Positions 36,310 to 49,237 of a DNA stretch of 64,000 nt are shown here, in pieces (the first letter of the stretch is position 1; every line of letters starts with the position of its first letter). The translations under genes and the position numbers were made by a program. Origin of the DNA: Phoronis australis (taxonomy: Eukaryota > Phoronida > Phoronidae). Location of the stretch: the NCBI GenBank assembly GCA_002633005.1, contig NMRA01000088.1, positions 133,074 to 197,073 of the forward strand, in the 5' to 3' direction. The notes under the pieces are model-generated. The model made no database searches. It was not told the origin of the DNA and was given only the letters and a program-made list of their open reading frames with translations.

Positions 36310-37090
36310 ATTATTGCTAATGGCAATTAAGGTGACGGGAGACCTTATACAAAATGTCTAAACATCACATATCAGAAGTTGTTGATCAGATCAAGTGAAA
36401 CTTTCACATGCTGTACTGAATGCACAGTTCTCCAAAACATTGATAGGAATTGTTTTTAAAGTGGCTATGTCTATTTCAGTGTAAGGAACTGCCTTTGAGT
36501 CTATCACATTTTTATATAGACCACTTCTAATTACGAAATTAGTCTCATATTGTCCCGTGCAAATTACTGACTGTTCGTTAATGCTTGCGACCAAGCTCTA
36601 TAAGTTGTCGTGTCAGTTAACGCACCAAGCATGACCTCGAGTAATAACGACTTGTCCTTTCTTTCAAAGCCAAGAAACTTCTTGATCTCTGAGCAATGAA
36701 CTAGCTAGTTTCACTGACAGAACATGGGTCTGTAGCCACTTGCTGTACTCGTCCGCCTTACCGCCCAGGGCACTTAAATTGGGAATCTAAAAAACAGAGG
36801 GTGGGTAGTAAGCCGAGAATGGGTGCTTAAAAATGAAAAATTGAAAATTTCGGGTGTGTGCGCCGCACACGAAACTGAGCATAGGCAGTAACCCGTACGA
36901 GTACGGTATTTTTTTCCACTTTGGCATGAAGGGCTATGAAAAATTGGATCTTACAGGATTTTAATAAAAAAGAACAAAAGCTGCCTCAAGTGAAAAATGA
37001 AGGGATAATTTAGGAAACTAACAGCGCTTTTGAGATTTCCTCTTGATCATTTTTATCAAGCAGAATATTATTGATAACGTTATTGTTCAA
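36310..37090. repeat. dispersed repeat family, copy 2
   Basis: Shares 'catcacatatcagaagtt', 'aaactttcacatgctgtactg', 'gataggaattgtttttaaa' and 'ttaggaaactaacagcgcttttgaga' with copies at 21250, 43130 and 44140. About 530 bases of other sequence lie between its two halves. Confidence 0.5.
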
Positions 37091-38284
37091 TACACAGGCT
37101 TGTTGATAAGGTCCAACAAAACCTTAACTGCTACTGTTACAGTACATGTTGATGTAATCGTTCAATTTCATGAACACAAAGTGATACTGAGTATCATAGC
37201 CGAATTGTGTTAAACAAACTCTCCTGGATTTTTTTTGTAACTGAAGTTTGGTGGTAACCAAATCCATTTGTGCGCAGTGCATTGGCTTGACATTTGTGGA
37301 AGGGGTCTTTATAAACAAGCGCGCGTTTTAAACTACGCTCTTGAAGTGCATTTGGTTATGCTGAATCTTTAAGTGAAAAAACAAATAGTTTTCCGGATAC
37401 TCATTAGATTTTTGCAGAATTTAGTGATGTAGTTTAGTGTTGAGAAATCAGTTTCCAAATTTCATGTGATCGTTTGTACTTGTCCAAGTGTTGTAAGCAA
37501 AGATGTCACAGTTCAAAAGCATTAATTGAGCTGTGGAATTGACTGTGTTAAATTAACCTGGTACTTGTTAATTAGTTCACGATGTTTTTCAAAAGCTCCC
37601 TGTTATGGAGTCAACAACAAAACTAGTCAAGTACATTTTACCTGAGCTGTATGTTGGCACATGCTGTCTTTTGAACATGAACTTTTTTATTTGTGCCGCT
37701 ATTGTCTGGTTTTTAATCTTACTATGGCCAAAAACCGATTTAATTTTGACTCGTACAGTAAAAATTCTCCAGATTGGGATAGTTTCTAAAGTTTGTACAT
37801 TTTAAATTCACGCCGAAATTGAATTTTCTCAATTCTGAAGATTGAGATTTGAGCGATTTTGGTATTCATCATATTTCTGAAATTTCAGATGATGCGTTTT
37901 GTTGTTAACAGGGAATGAAAGCAGTCTTGGCAATGCATAAAATTGTTGAAAATTGCGGCCGATGCGACAATTTCAAGCGTCCCGATAGTGTGTAAATCGA
38001 GGTGAATGATCCTTTGTTTTTGATCTTGATTAGTGTAGTTGGCATCACCAATACTGCCTATTTCTAAAATTTAGTACAATCTGCAACCTTGAGCATAATA
38101 ACTAATTTTTCACTGTCTCTAACTGGAGAATTTTTAGCGTAACACTGCTATTTATTACCATCGTTGGATTGGGAGAGTTTTGGATTTTCCTGTATAAGAA
38201 AAGTTGTTGTGAAGGACTAAATTTTAGGTTTTGTAAAAAACTTGAGTCATTTGTTATGTCAATCTTTTTAAGTGCATAAAATGG

Positions 38285-38555
38285 CCAGGGGCTTGTTTCA
38301 TGAAAATGGCTTCAGACTTAAGGCAAAAGTTTGGTCTTACGCTCCCTCTTAACAATTTCTGAAAACCTTTAGCCAAGTAATTACGAGTGCATCACAGTCT
38401 AGAAATGATGGGTAGAAATATCTCGTCAACTAGCAGTAATGTGTATTTTCGTAGAGACTGCGCTTTTACTCTAGTGAGGTACATTATTTTTGAGAAATAG
38501 TTCTGTGGAAAGTGAGACCAAGTCTTAAGTCATGTTTCGTGAAATATACCCCAGG
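38285..38555. mobile_element. MITE with CCAGGGG termini
   Basis: Left end CCAGGGGCTTGTTTCATGAA and right end TTTCGTGAAATATACCCC are imperfect inverted repeats, and CTTAAG-type motifs follow inside both. The element is intronic and non-coding. Confidence 0.6.
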
Positions 38556-41112
38556 CCTCTTGTCTACATTACGATGTCAACTAATGTATCTCAACAGAAT
38601 CATGGTCTGAAATCGAACACTACCATATATGCCCATGCACCTATATCCAAAATTTTTCCTGTTTTGAAGCAAATTGTTTACTTTAGTGTTTTGTGTATAG
38701 GTGCATGTCCCCAAGTTTCTCTAATTGGTATAGGTGCACAACTTGCTGTGGCTGCAACCGTACGTATTGTCCTCGACGAAAGTGCGTAATCTTGCCTGTG
38801 TGAGACAATTTGTCGCGACTTGGCTTGACAGCGCATTCCCTAGATTATAACTCAGATAAGACGTTCTGTTAGACTCGGTTCACTTTTGAAGTTGTATGTA
38901 ACAAGCAGGAATAAGTGACAAGAGTCCAGTTCAGTTACTAACTGTTGCAGAATTGGTTATTATGTATTTATATTTGTAAAAGTAGTATATTTCTGTGACA
39001 TTGAAACACAAATAAAATGCCCAAAGTTTAACTGAATTATACGACTTTGTCTAAGACAACACTTCTAATCGACAATTGTTGCGAGCTTTTTCATGAAAGA
39101 TACTTTGATTTTCTAATGCGAAAATCTTTTGCTTTTATTTTCGCAAAAATCAAAGAGGCCAGTGTCTTAGGCTTCACCAGCTGTTGAACCAGGAGACCGT
39201 GTAGTTATTAAGTTCAGGCATGACGTCAAACAATGTACTCTGGTTATAGTATACTCCTAAAAACTGCGTAGTTTACCTGTTGTCATTATCAAGTTATCAG
39301 CGTACAAAGTTGAGTTAGCCATTTGGGAAAGTGCGTTTATTATTGTGCAGCCGACTGGCGTAGATCATTTGAAAATTCTTGAGATTTAGAGAGGGATTAA
39401 ATCAGTCAGAGACTACTGGAAATATAATAATAACCTTTTGAAAAATCAACCGTAACTGAATATTAAGCTACTCCTGTAATGTGGGAGAGGAATGCTAACT
39501 CACCTGTGTACACAAGCAATCTTGGCATTTCTCTAAATGTTCAACTCATCTCCCATGGCAGTCTTCTTTCTCGCTGCTTATTCTTTTTCCAAAATGCTTC
39601 AGCTCTTCGCCTCTTTTTCTCAGATGCACTCGGGAGATTAGTCCTTGGATATTTTCTGCAGTGGCTTTGTTCAGCACCACACACCACCCGCGTCGGCCAT
39701 TTTTTCATGGCGCCCACCAACGAAAAGCCAATCAGGTTGCCACCTTGATTTCACTTAAATTTGACTGAAAGCCTTTGTTAGGAATTCGCGATTTGTCATA
39801 GAATCACAAAAAACACAGATTACACTCTGACAGCTCTTGTCAAAGCTTACATTCGAAAAGTCAGTCATACCCAAAATTGTTGTTTGGTTGTATAACCGAT
39901 TGTGTCCTTTTAAATGAACCAGACCTGAATAGTGTAAGGGTATTTAAGAGACATTTATTACCTTCTCAGTAAAACCAGTGAAAGTGACAATAATGTTTAA
40001 AATACAGTTGCCAGTTAAAACAATGTTCATGCAGTACATCTAGGTGTATTATGGGAGCTTGTATATTATTGTTAAGATTCTTGACTGCCTTCCAGGAGTC
40101 AAGCTATGAAAATGGTCAGTAGGTGGTCTAGAATACACCAGGTCTTTCCAAAAATTGGAAAGTGTCATCTTCTGTTTGACAGAATTTCATGAAAATCCGT
40201 CTCAGAACTCTGAAGATAAAGAGAAAAAATGGAAAGAAACTCAAATTTCCACTAGGGGACACAATGGTTGTTGGATCTACCTGAAAGTCATCTTCATCCA
40301 TTGTCAAGTTCATACGAAATGAAATACACTTGCCAAATTTTACAAAGATCCTACTAGGGGTTTTAAGAGTTACAACTGCAGAACTGATGCAAAAAAGACA
40401 TCTGAAAACTGCATTGTTTTCCCAGCATTACGGAGCTGCCTTGCTCCTGCTGGGGGTTGACTAAGGGTCACCCTCTGGTGGCCCTGAACCATGGGTCAAG
40501 CAACTTAAATCTTACCCCTTCAAGTCTATTCAAAGAAGTTTTTCTGGTTTGCACCCAGGTTTATCGCATCTCTGACACCTCGCTCAAATCAAGAACTTTC
40601 TCTAACCAGTGCCCTAATGTTTGCTGTCTTAACATAGTGTCCCATGTCTCTAGGTGGCGCATCACTGTCTGTTTGGCTGCTCTTATCACGGAGTAATAGT
40701 TCTATCAGTGTTGAAGTCCTAGAAAAAATTGTGGATGGAGTCCTGGGAATAAAGTTGAATGAAGACGTTAACTCTATTGGATAGTAGGTCATAACACAAT
40801 TTTCTGTGCAACTGTAGAAATGAAACCTTATTTGAATTTTACTTACAAATTTAAACTTAATATGGAAAAATGGAATTTTGCCAAGGGACCACTTCCTGTG
40901 GGTAAAATTTAAAGTAAGGGGATATTTTTCGCCACGACTCAGTTTGAAACTTATAGCAACTGATCTTGCTCCTGGGTTGTTTTTCACTGAAAAATGGTGT
41001 TCAGAGGCACTCTGAAGATTTTAATATTCAAATTTGACTTTGGACCTCACTCTAACAAAATGAAACTTTGACTGCCAAAACTGACCACATATTTTTCTCT
41101 CTGTCGTTGTAG

Positions 41113-41291
41113 GGTTGGTCTGTCGCATTTGTGAGAGTAAAGTAAAACGACGTACCCACATGAGAGCGCATTTACTAGAACAGCATCTTGGTATAGCACA
41201 CATGTGCCCCGTCTGCAAGCACACGTTCTCGCGGCGACGCGCGCTGAAATATCACATGGATAAAGTGCATGCCTGTTCACTTCCTATCTAA
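41113..41291 (+). CDS. terminal zinc-finger cassette B
   Basis: Alternative last exon. Acceptor TCGTTGTAG ends at 41112 and the exon enters in phase 1 as (G)GG TTG. Finger 1 (CRIC...) is C-x2-C-x12-H-x4-H and finger 2 (CPVC...) is C-x2-C-x12-H-x4-H, joined by LGIAHM. Predicted contacts at -1, 3, 6 are R/H/A and R/A/Y. Finger 1 shares the VKRRxHMR core with cassette C. TAA is at 41289-41291; the isoform would be 419 residues. An ATTAAA at 41308 could serve as a weak poly(A) signal. Same frame, same phase and same layout as the other cassettes make this part of the same gene, not a separate one. Confidence 0.93.
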
Positions 41292-42066
41292 GTCGAGGAG
41301 AAGTACATTAAATCTCAAACCATTTCCACGATTGTAGACCCATTAATTTAAAATTTGTAGCGATAAAATAGGCTTTTCTGTTTCAAAATAACACTACAGA
41401 ATTGCAGGAAATTATTATTTTGTCTGAAATGGAGCCATTGCCATGGTAACATAATGAAAATTCTTCACTCGAGGACGCAATATGGTGGTCGTGAAATTTT
41501 ATTTTTATATTTTTACATAGGAAACTGTAATTCTGTGGAATTGAATTTTATTTAAAATTGCCTAGCTTGCCCTTTTTCATTGTTTACGGTCTGCTATCAT
41601 TGTTTTAAGTGCCTTTTTTCAAAATTTTGTCTGATGGTCGCTATGGAGGAGAACTTGAAAACGAATTGTCACTTGTTTGCCGAACTGTGCCCTAAGTGGG
41701 TGTTGTTTTAAAACTTCTTGTGAGCATAGTGCATGGCTTGGATTATTTTATTATTGCAAAAGCCAAAGGTTGAAGCATGGGACTTAATTTACAATGTTTA
41801 CATCTCCAAATTCAACTTTCCTTTCACAAAGGTAGAAAAACACTTTGTGTGATTGTCTAGGTTTTTGAAAGATGATGGCGTTAAACGTTTCTCGGATGAC
41901 ATCTATGAGAAAAAGCGCAACATCTCGGCCCATTCAGATTGTTGATTATGTGGTGTCAGCATTGTAAGTCACTGTGTAACAGTAAACTTCTATTAGGGTT
42001 AGAATGACAACTTTCAAAATTATGTTGTTGAATGATAGTGATCAACACTGCAGCAGTGTATAACTG

Positions 42067-42152
42067 GTGCAAGTGCCCTGCTGCTGCACAGCATTGTGGG
42101 TAAATATCTGTGATGCAAGTGCCCTGCTGATGCACGGCATTGTGGGTAAATA
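42067..42152. repeat. ~45-bp direct repeat
   Basis: Two copies of GCAAGTGCCCTGCTG plus TGCAC.GCATTGTGGGTAAATA lie next to each other. Confidence 0.85.
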
Positions 42153-43129
42153 GGGCACTGTGGTATTTTGGGATGTGACTTGATGACATTGCCATAAATG
42201 ATTTCGTTATTCTTAGGATTATTAATTTGTAAAAACAAGAATCTGAGGAACGCTAGATCTGACCAAGTTTGTTGATGTTTTATGAGGTGATATTGTTCAG
42301 AAGTGTGAAAGGCCTGACAATTATAATAAATGGAGAGTGATTAAATTCTCACCATTTCTTTCTATGCAAAACGATTAGTGGCTAAATGTTGAAAACTTGT
42401 TGTTGGGTTGCCACAAATGTTTCCACCCATCTTCTGACATACTGTGTTATTTTGATGTTTTATTGTTTGGTGTTGACCTCGCGTATTAAAAGGATACTAA
42501 ACCCTGTTTTGGAGATTTCAACCAGTCATCGACATGTCCCCAGCTAATGCACTATTGGTGTCAATCTTGAGGGATAAAAACACATACTTACTGTGTCGCA
42601 AAATCAAAATAGATCATAGTTCTTGGTCAGTGATTTTTGCCCGCTGTTGTGTAATTGGTCTAAAGCGTAGGTGGCGCTTGCTTGTTTAAGTAGATGTTGT
42701 AGAGAGTTTTCAAAGTTTGATCCAAATGTTTAGGGCTGAGGAGGGTTACAAAGCATTATTTTGTTTTAGAGATCTGGATGGCAAGGTCTCTGTTATGATT
42801 AATAGACCAAAACCGGTTTCGGTATTCTTTTAAATCAAGCCAAGTTTTAAATTTGAAGTTGTCAGCACTTTCATGCATGTATTAATTTATGTTGCAAAAG
42901 CATTTGATAAGTCTGCAGTATTGTTCATAAAGTTATGTTGAGTAATTCAATAATTACATTTTTGGTGTGTCTGAATTACATTCATGTTCCAGAATTCGGC
43001 ATTTGTCAATGCTTTCTCTCCTAAGCCAAATTCATGGAAAGGATTACTGCACGAGATTGATTGTTTTTCACACTATGTAAGCTGTGAATTCACCTATGAA
43101 TGCGAAACTTCATTTGTGTGTTTAAGATT

Positions 43130-43440
43130 GTGTTGGACCCTTTAAAAATGGCCAAATTTGGCTGACTTCGGAATGTGATATCTTAGAAAGGGCTGATCGG
43201 ATTCATACCAAACTTTCAAATGCTATGCTTCATTCACTGATCTCAAAAAGGCTGTTTGGAATAGTTTTTAACATCTTCTACTTTTGCACAAAAGGGTATT
43301 AAAAATAAAACTTTTATAATTTTCAGGAAAATTCTTTAAAAGTTGCATAAAATGAAGAAGAAAAGGATATTTTAGGAAACTGTAGCAGCCTTTTTGTCCT
43401 ACAGCAATTGTGTGATGACACAGATTAACAATGGCAAGTG
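43130..43440. repeat. dispersed repeat family, copy 3
   Basis: Matches the family by 'ccaaactttcaaatgctatgc', 'aaaaggctgtttggaatag' and 'ttaggaaactgtagcagcc'. No coding capacity. Confidence 0.5.
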
Positions 43441-44139
43441 TTCACTGTGGTTTATGGGGCTGTCAGTCAATAATGTTATCCATTTGAATGCATTTGAGTA
43501 AACTTTCATCATTTAAATTTAGAAAGTTAAATATAAGTGGCCGGGCATTAAGGTTATTCCAGATTTCATTGCTGGTGTATTTAGCTAATTGTCTCAAAAA
43601 CACTGTTGCTACTTTTCACTTGTCTTTATTGTATATAGTTCAAGGCCATAGGCCCATGGCACAACGAAAAATGCGAAAGTGCATTAAAGTTGCTATTTTC
43701 TGAATTGTCATTTTGTTTTTGTTTATACACATTTTGCTTTTTTCCTACAATCCTATTTTTGTAGCATCCCACATGGTTATCCATTCTTAGCATCATTTTG
43801 GTCAGTCACAATATTTGAACTTTTGTTTGAATCTGATCAGCCATTGTGGCGTTCTGAGATGTGTTGACCTCAAATTTGGGTCCCACATTACCACATGCCA
43901 AACCCAACATGAATATTTGGAAATTCTTTTGTAGGAATCAACTCCAAGAATTGTTATGTTTGAACCTTGTAACCTTACCACCAGGTGCATTTTCAGGACA
44001 GTGCTTTTTCTTATTAAGCAGTCTTCAATGCAATATGAACAGTTAGGTATTACATTTTTTATCTTGGGAATGTCTCAAAAAAGGCATTCTGTATTTATTT
44101 TGTGCTTTCTTATTTAGGAGAAACTTCGAAATTTTGAGG

Positions 44140-44530
44140 GTGTGGGTGACGGGTATGCAGAGCCCTAGAAAAATGTCCAAATTTGATCAAATTGGGAACA
44201 TCATGTCTCAGAATTGGCTTATGGCATTGGTAGGAAACTTTAGGATATTATGATTTATGCAATGTTCTCGGGAAGGCTTTTAGGAATTGTTTCTTAAAAT
44301 CTTCTATTGTATGAGGAACTACCAAAAATGTAAGGTTTACGATTTTCATGAGAAAGCTCAAAGGTTGCGTGTAATGGAGACGTAATTACTTAGAAAACTG
44401 TAGAAGCATTCTTGAGATTTCATGTTCACATTTACATTAAACGAAATTCTGTCTTTTATTGGTATTTTGTGGATCTACCTTCCCCCTTTGCTAAATTTTA
44501 CTAAAAGGATTTGGTCATGTGACCCAATTG
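44140..44530. repeat. dispersed repeat family, copy 4
   Basis: Matches the family by 'catcatgtctcagaattggct', 'aggcttttaggaattg', 'ttagaaaactgtagaagc' and 'tcatgtgacccaattgatgac', the last also near 21740. Confidence 0.5.
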
Positions 44531-45237
44531 ATGACAGATTGGCAAACAGTCAAAACTAAAATTCTGCAGGTTTTCTAGTTTTAGAAAGTACCCGTATGTA
44601 TTTTTACGGAGTTAAATCTATAGTGTGAAGATGTTTGACATAGGCGTGTGCAGTAATGTTGTGGCCCTACTTCTAAATCAGACCCTGCCACCTGTTGGAC
44701 TGGAGTTCAGTTACTGTCATACCCCAAACCACCGTCAGATCTCAATTGCGATGGCGGGGCTCTATAAACGACATGGCCATGATTCAGTGTGAGCAATGCG
44801 CCGATACCTCATGCCTGGGTTTTCTATGACCTGTAGGTGATGATCAGACTGCCCACAAACCCGTCATGCGACTAGATGGTTTTGCCACCCTTTGTACTGT
44901 CCTAGAGAAGGGTCAAGAAAATGAATGACCCCAGTCTGGTTGATAGCCTATCGTTTGTTATGTTTTGCATTTTTCAAGTGCCAGTTTATTTTGTGTTTTT
45001 GTTAATTACATGTATATATATATATTACTCTTAGCTTTTTGGGACACTTTTTGTTTCATCAATGCAGTAGTTAGATGGAAGTTGTGTCCAGAGATATTTT
45101 AGAATACAATTCAGATTGTAGCTTGAGTGCTCATTGCCTCCTGTATGGGAAGTCTATGAAGACTCTAAAATTTCCAAAAAGAGGCTGCAGTAATAGTTTG
45201 ATAGTTAGGATTCATTCAGCCTCTCATCACAGACAGT

Positions 45238-46277
45238 CGTCTTATTAACTGAGCTTTCAGGGTTCAGCGTGCTTTGTCAGAATTGTGGGTGACACTCAAG
45301 GTAAAGACTTAGTCCAACAGCCTTCTTGCCTTTTGCACATGTACTACTCAAGTTATTTATGCCCCCTGTGGCCAGTTGCATGAAACAGTCCCAAACAAGG
45401 ACTCAACTAATCCCTTTATCTGCTGGGTGTTTGTGGACCTGTGAAGACGGCGATTGTCCTTTCTTGTACTGTTTTAGTTTCATTACTATGTCAACTTTTG
45501 GCTTTAGTACAAATCGCGTGTAAGCTCTACGTTGATTTCTCAATATTATCAAAAATAAATAAGAATCTTTCCATGCAACGCCCCTAATTTAGGACTAAGT
45601 CCCTACTTATTTCGATTGAACTCGGGAGTCAGTTTTTAGTTATAGTAACGATGAAACAATAGAAAAAGATTACATCTGTGAGTAAAGAAAGACGCAGTAG
45701 ATTTGGGGCACTTAGTTGAGTCCCTATTTGGGACTGTTTCATGCAACCGGGTACAGGCNTCATCTTATTAACTGAGCTTTCAGGGTTCAGCGTGCTTTGT
45801 CAGAATTGTGGGTGACACTCAAGGTAAAGACTTAGTCCAACAGCCTTCTTGCCTTTTGCACATGTACTCAAGTTATTTATGCCCCCTGTGCCAGTTGTAT
45901 GAAACAGTCCCAAACAAGGACTCAACTAATCCCTTTATCTGCTGGGTGTTCGTGGACCTGTGAAGATGGCGATTGTCCTTTCTTGTACTGTTTTAGTTTC
46001 ATTACTATGTCAACTTTTGGCTTTAGTACAAATCGCGTGTAAGCTCTACGTTGATTTCTCAATATTATCAAAAATAAATAAGAATCTTTCCATGCAACGC
46101 CCCTAATTTAGGACTAAGTCCCTACTTATTTCGATTGAACTCGGGAGTCAGTTTTTAGTTATAGTAACGATGAAACAATAGAAAAAGATTACATCTGTGA
46201 GTAAAGAAAGACGCAGTAGATTTAGGGAACTTAGTTGAGTCCCTATTTGGGACTGTTTCATGCAACCGGGTACAGGC
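45238..46277. repeat. ~520-bp tandem duplication with one N at the junction
   Basis: 45238-45758 (521 bp) and 45760-46277 (518 bp) differ only by a 3-base and a 1-base indel and a few substitutions. The only N nearby, 45759, is exactly between them. This looks like two haplotypes joined by the assembler, though a real recent duplication is possible. Confidence 0.9.
45373..45750. mobile_element. MITE with ~36-bp TIRs (first of two copies)
   Basis: The left end reads CCAGTTGCATGAAACAGTCC and the right end is its near-complement GGACTGTTTCATGCAACCGG. Inside both ends are GGACTCAACTAA and TTAGTTGAGTCC. The second copy is at about 45892-46269 in the duplicated segment. Confidence 0.75.
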
Positions 46278-47332
46278 AACCAGTACCTCCATATAGTGAC
46301 CTGTGACCGAACCACTTTATTTCCTTGTACTGGCCAGCTCCAGTCTCTTCGGCTTCTAGCCTAGTTCTTCCACAGCCCAGAAATCCCTTCTGTTCGGATT
46401 TAAGTACGTGGTGATTCCAATTATATATATTTAAAGCTGCCAATAATCCGCCTAAAGTCACAAAAATACTTTTGATTAGCACCGTGTACGGTTCAGTGAT
46501 TGAATCTCAAATTGCTCCTGAGCCAAAATAGATGCTTTTTCTTCGCACCAGGCCCTACAAGTTGACTTGTCACGGCGTGACATTTTATTCGCCGAGCATG
46601 ATCTCAAGCAATAACGAACTGTCAATTGACCTCTCGCAAGCTCCGCCCCCTTGTGAAGTCACCGACAATGTGTTGTTTGTCGGGTAAAATGGCGGCTTGG
46701 AAACGCAGACGAAGATTTGTCGAGAATGTTGCGTTCTGATTGGCCAGTGAAGCCGTCAGTCAAAATAAAAAAATCAAAAGTAAGGTGTTTTGAGACCGAA
46801 GGCGGGTTCATTGGGGCTGCATCGCCACGTCTATTTTCCAGATAGTCTGGCCACTTATGGACCAATTGTATAACGTTGAGTTTCCGCGTGCATATTACGA
46901 GTACAGTGGCAAATAAATTGTTGAAATTTAAGCGTGTTTTTCAATCCAGTTTTAGTAGTTGTTGTTGGATTTATCGTGCCTTTTCCATCCATCGGTTGAA
47001 GACGATTCTACGTTTTCTCAGTTAAATTTCTCAAATAAGAAGAAAAGCTCCCGAGGGTCTTGGGAGCAGTTATTCGCGGGAACTGCACATTGACTCCACG
47101 GCGTTTCACTTCTTGTATCTACTTGTGCTCTACATGACCTGAAGGCCACTGAAACCGGCTGTAATCTTTATTACCTTGGCGTGAATGTGGGCTAATCCTG
47201 TTTCTCATTTCGTTGGCTTTGATGCGTTATGGTGTTTTCCAATTGATGTTTCACGCAAAGTTGTCGAGACTACGTACTTATTCATATCGCCCACTAACGC
47301 AGAAAGTAGTTCCCGCAGTTGGGTCCAGTACT

Positions 47333-47910
47333 CGCTGGTTCCCTGCGTGCCACTAGGTGGTCGGTAGCCAGCACGCAGGTATCACTTAATTTTGCTCGGG
47401 AATTTTTTTTACACCAGCGTTTCTGATTGGCTGATCAAATTCTCAACAGGCAGCGCTTTACGCAAACAAACTGGCATGACTGATGGACTCAAGTGTAATG
47501 TGGTCTGTTGTATAGACAAATCGGTGCTTAAAATTTATGTACAGGAAATCTGAAACCCATAATTTGTGGTTGCTCCTTTTCGGAGTGCATCTTTTTACTG
47601 TCGATGACTTTCGTTTACGATACTGTCCTGCATTCACACAGTATGAATAACACCGCACCGGTTAAAACGGCCAGGTATGTGTTTATTGTACATGTATGTG
47701 CTTCAAACACGCGGCTATTAAACATTACTGCAGAAACGAAATAGTTGCTGTTGCGCCACTTTCATGACAAGGCTAAAAATCGTTCATAGTTCGCCATTTT
47801 TCACGTTGTTGTAAAGCTAAGCAATGACTGCCGAGGTTACACCAACCAATGCTAAAACGCGTGGTACTGCGTGATACCTGCGTGCTGGCTAGGCACGTAG
47901 GGAACCAGCG
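47333..47910. mobile_element. inverted-repeat element upstream of cassette C
   Basis: Arms 47333-47385 and 47871-47910 pair. AGCCAGCACGCAGGTATCAC is matched perfectly by its complement, and CGCTGGTTCCCT by AGGGAACCAGCG. The left arm has an extra 14-base block, ACTAGGTGGTCGGT, and ACTAGGTGG recurs at 47922 outside the right arm. No coding content was recognised in the interior. Confidence 0.65.
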
Positions 47911-48705
47911 AGGGACCAGTCACTAGGTGGCGAGACCGTCTTGTCCACGACTCGGTCGGTTAGAACTACAAAACACCGTGTGTAATTCGACGACATTCTC
48001 CGGCAACTTATTGACCAGGACACATTACCCCTGCCGGAAATTGCCCTCGTTGCTTCGAGCAAGAGATTCAAGTTATGGTTCGCTTCGGCGCTCTACGTCG
48101 CGGACCTATACGTAACAGATCGGAGGCATTCCCGACGGTCTCACCGGAAAATCTTGTGGCAGAGTGGAGTGTTTTTTATGTTAAAAAGACATAATCACTG
48201 AAAAGAACTTCAAGTGTAAGAAAAAACTACTTTAGCACCAATAACTTATGTCACTTAAAGCGGAAAGAGCCCGCGTTCCATCGAAAAAAAAACACTAAAT
48301 TTTGATTTAGACCACTTGTTCCAATGAAATTGATCTCAACTTATTCCTAACAAAGGTGAGAAATTATTATTTTTGGCCTTGCTAAGAGAACTGACATTTC
48401 CTCATTTCCCGAGACCATACTCGGCGCCCAAAATAGCACGCCGCTACAGGCCAAGATGTAGAGCCTGCTTTTAGCAACAGCGAACTGCCAGTTCACTCGA
48501 AGCCGGCCCTGACACCACCTCCACTGATTAAGGAACAACTCGTGGTTTGAATCAAAAAGTTGGTTATTTTGACGGAAGGCAGTTTCGTAGCCGCTTTAAC
48601 TGCATGCAACCGTTTTATATGTGTTGTTTCATTTTCGGCATTTTTCCTTTTGGAAACTTATACAAGGAGGCGCAACAGTGATTTTATGTCTTTTTAATAT
48701 TGTAG

Positions 48706-48872
48706 GATTCGTGTGTAAAGTATGCAACCAAACTGTGAAACGACGACAACATATGCGCCGTCATATGCTTCAGCACATGGGAGTATCGTACGAGTGCCCA
48801 CTCTGCTTTAAGCATCTTCCGCGCAAAGACAGCGTCAAAGAGCACTTAAGGAGATGTCACAACGTCCATTGA
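48706..48872 (+). CDS. terminal zinc-finger cassette C
   Basis: Alternative last exon. Acceptor AATATTGTAG ends at 48705; phase-1 entry is (G)GA TTC. Finger 1 (CKVC...) is C-x2-C-x12-H-x3-H with core VKRRQHMRRH. Finger 2 (CPLC...) is C-x2-C-x12-H-x4-H, with Leu in place of the usual core Phe. The linker is MGVSYE. Predicted contacts at -1, 3, 6 are R/H/R and R/S/E. TGA at 48870-48872 follows NVH, the shortest tail of the four; the isoform would be 415 residues. A decayed copy of the same finger text lies 370-600 bases downstream, so this exon has been duplicated locally. Confidence 0.93.
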
Positions 48873-49237
48873 TCCGGGACCCGTTCCGTTAGCAAGGTGC
48901 TCACTGTGACGAAAGCTAGTCACGAGATCACGTGTTTCAGTTGTAATGCATGACGACTCACCAAAAGACTTGTGTGGTGTTTCGCCAGACCCGCAAGAAA
49001 CTAGCCTTATGTGTTCCGCCTGCATGTATTTTAGTGGATAGTGGAGTATCCCAACAAGGAATAATACGCTTGTACAATGTTCAATTGAATTCATGCACTG
49101 GTAGGACATTGGCGGATCTTGGATTCAACTGCAGTGTCAATATTGTCGATAGCTCAAACTGTCGTTATTTGTTTTTCTCGTTTTGATCATGGCCGCGGAG
49201 GGACCGGGCCCCTGCTCCCTTGCGTCCGCTTCTGTAG

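Noticed and set aside
38695-38788. Acceptor-like TGTATAG followed by a short phase-1 frame with one Cys
   Set aside because: No zinc-finger ligands and only about 30 codons; no reason to prefer it over chance.
46690-46740. ATGGCGGCTTGG start with a CCAAT box nearby, as a gene start
   Set aside because: The frame stops after about 16 codons without a convincing donor.
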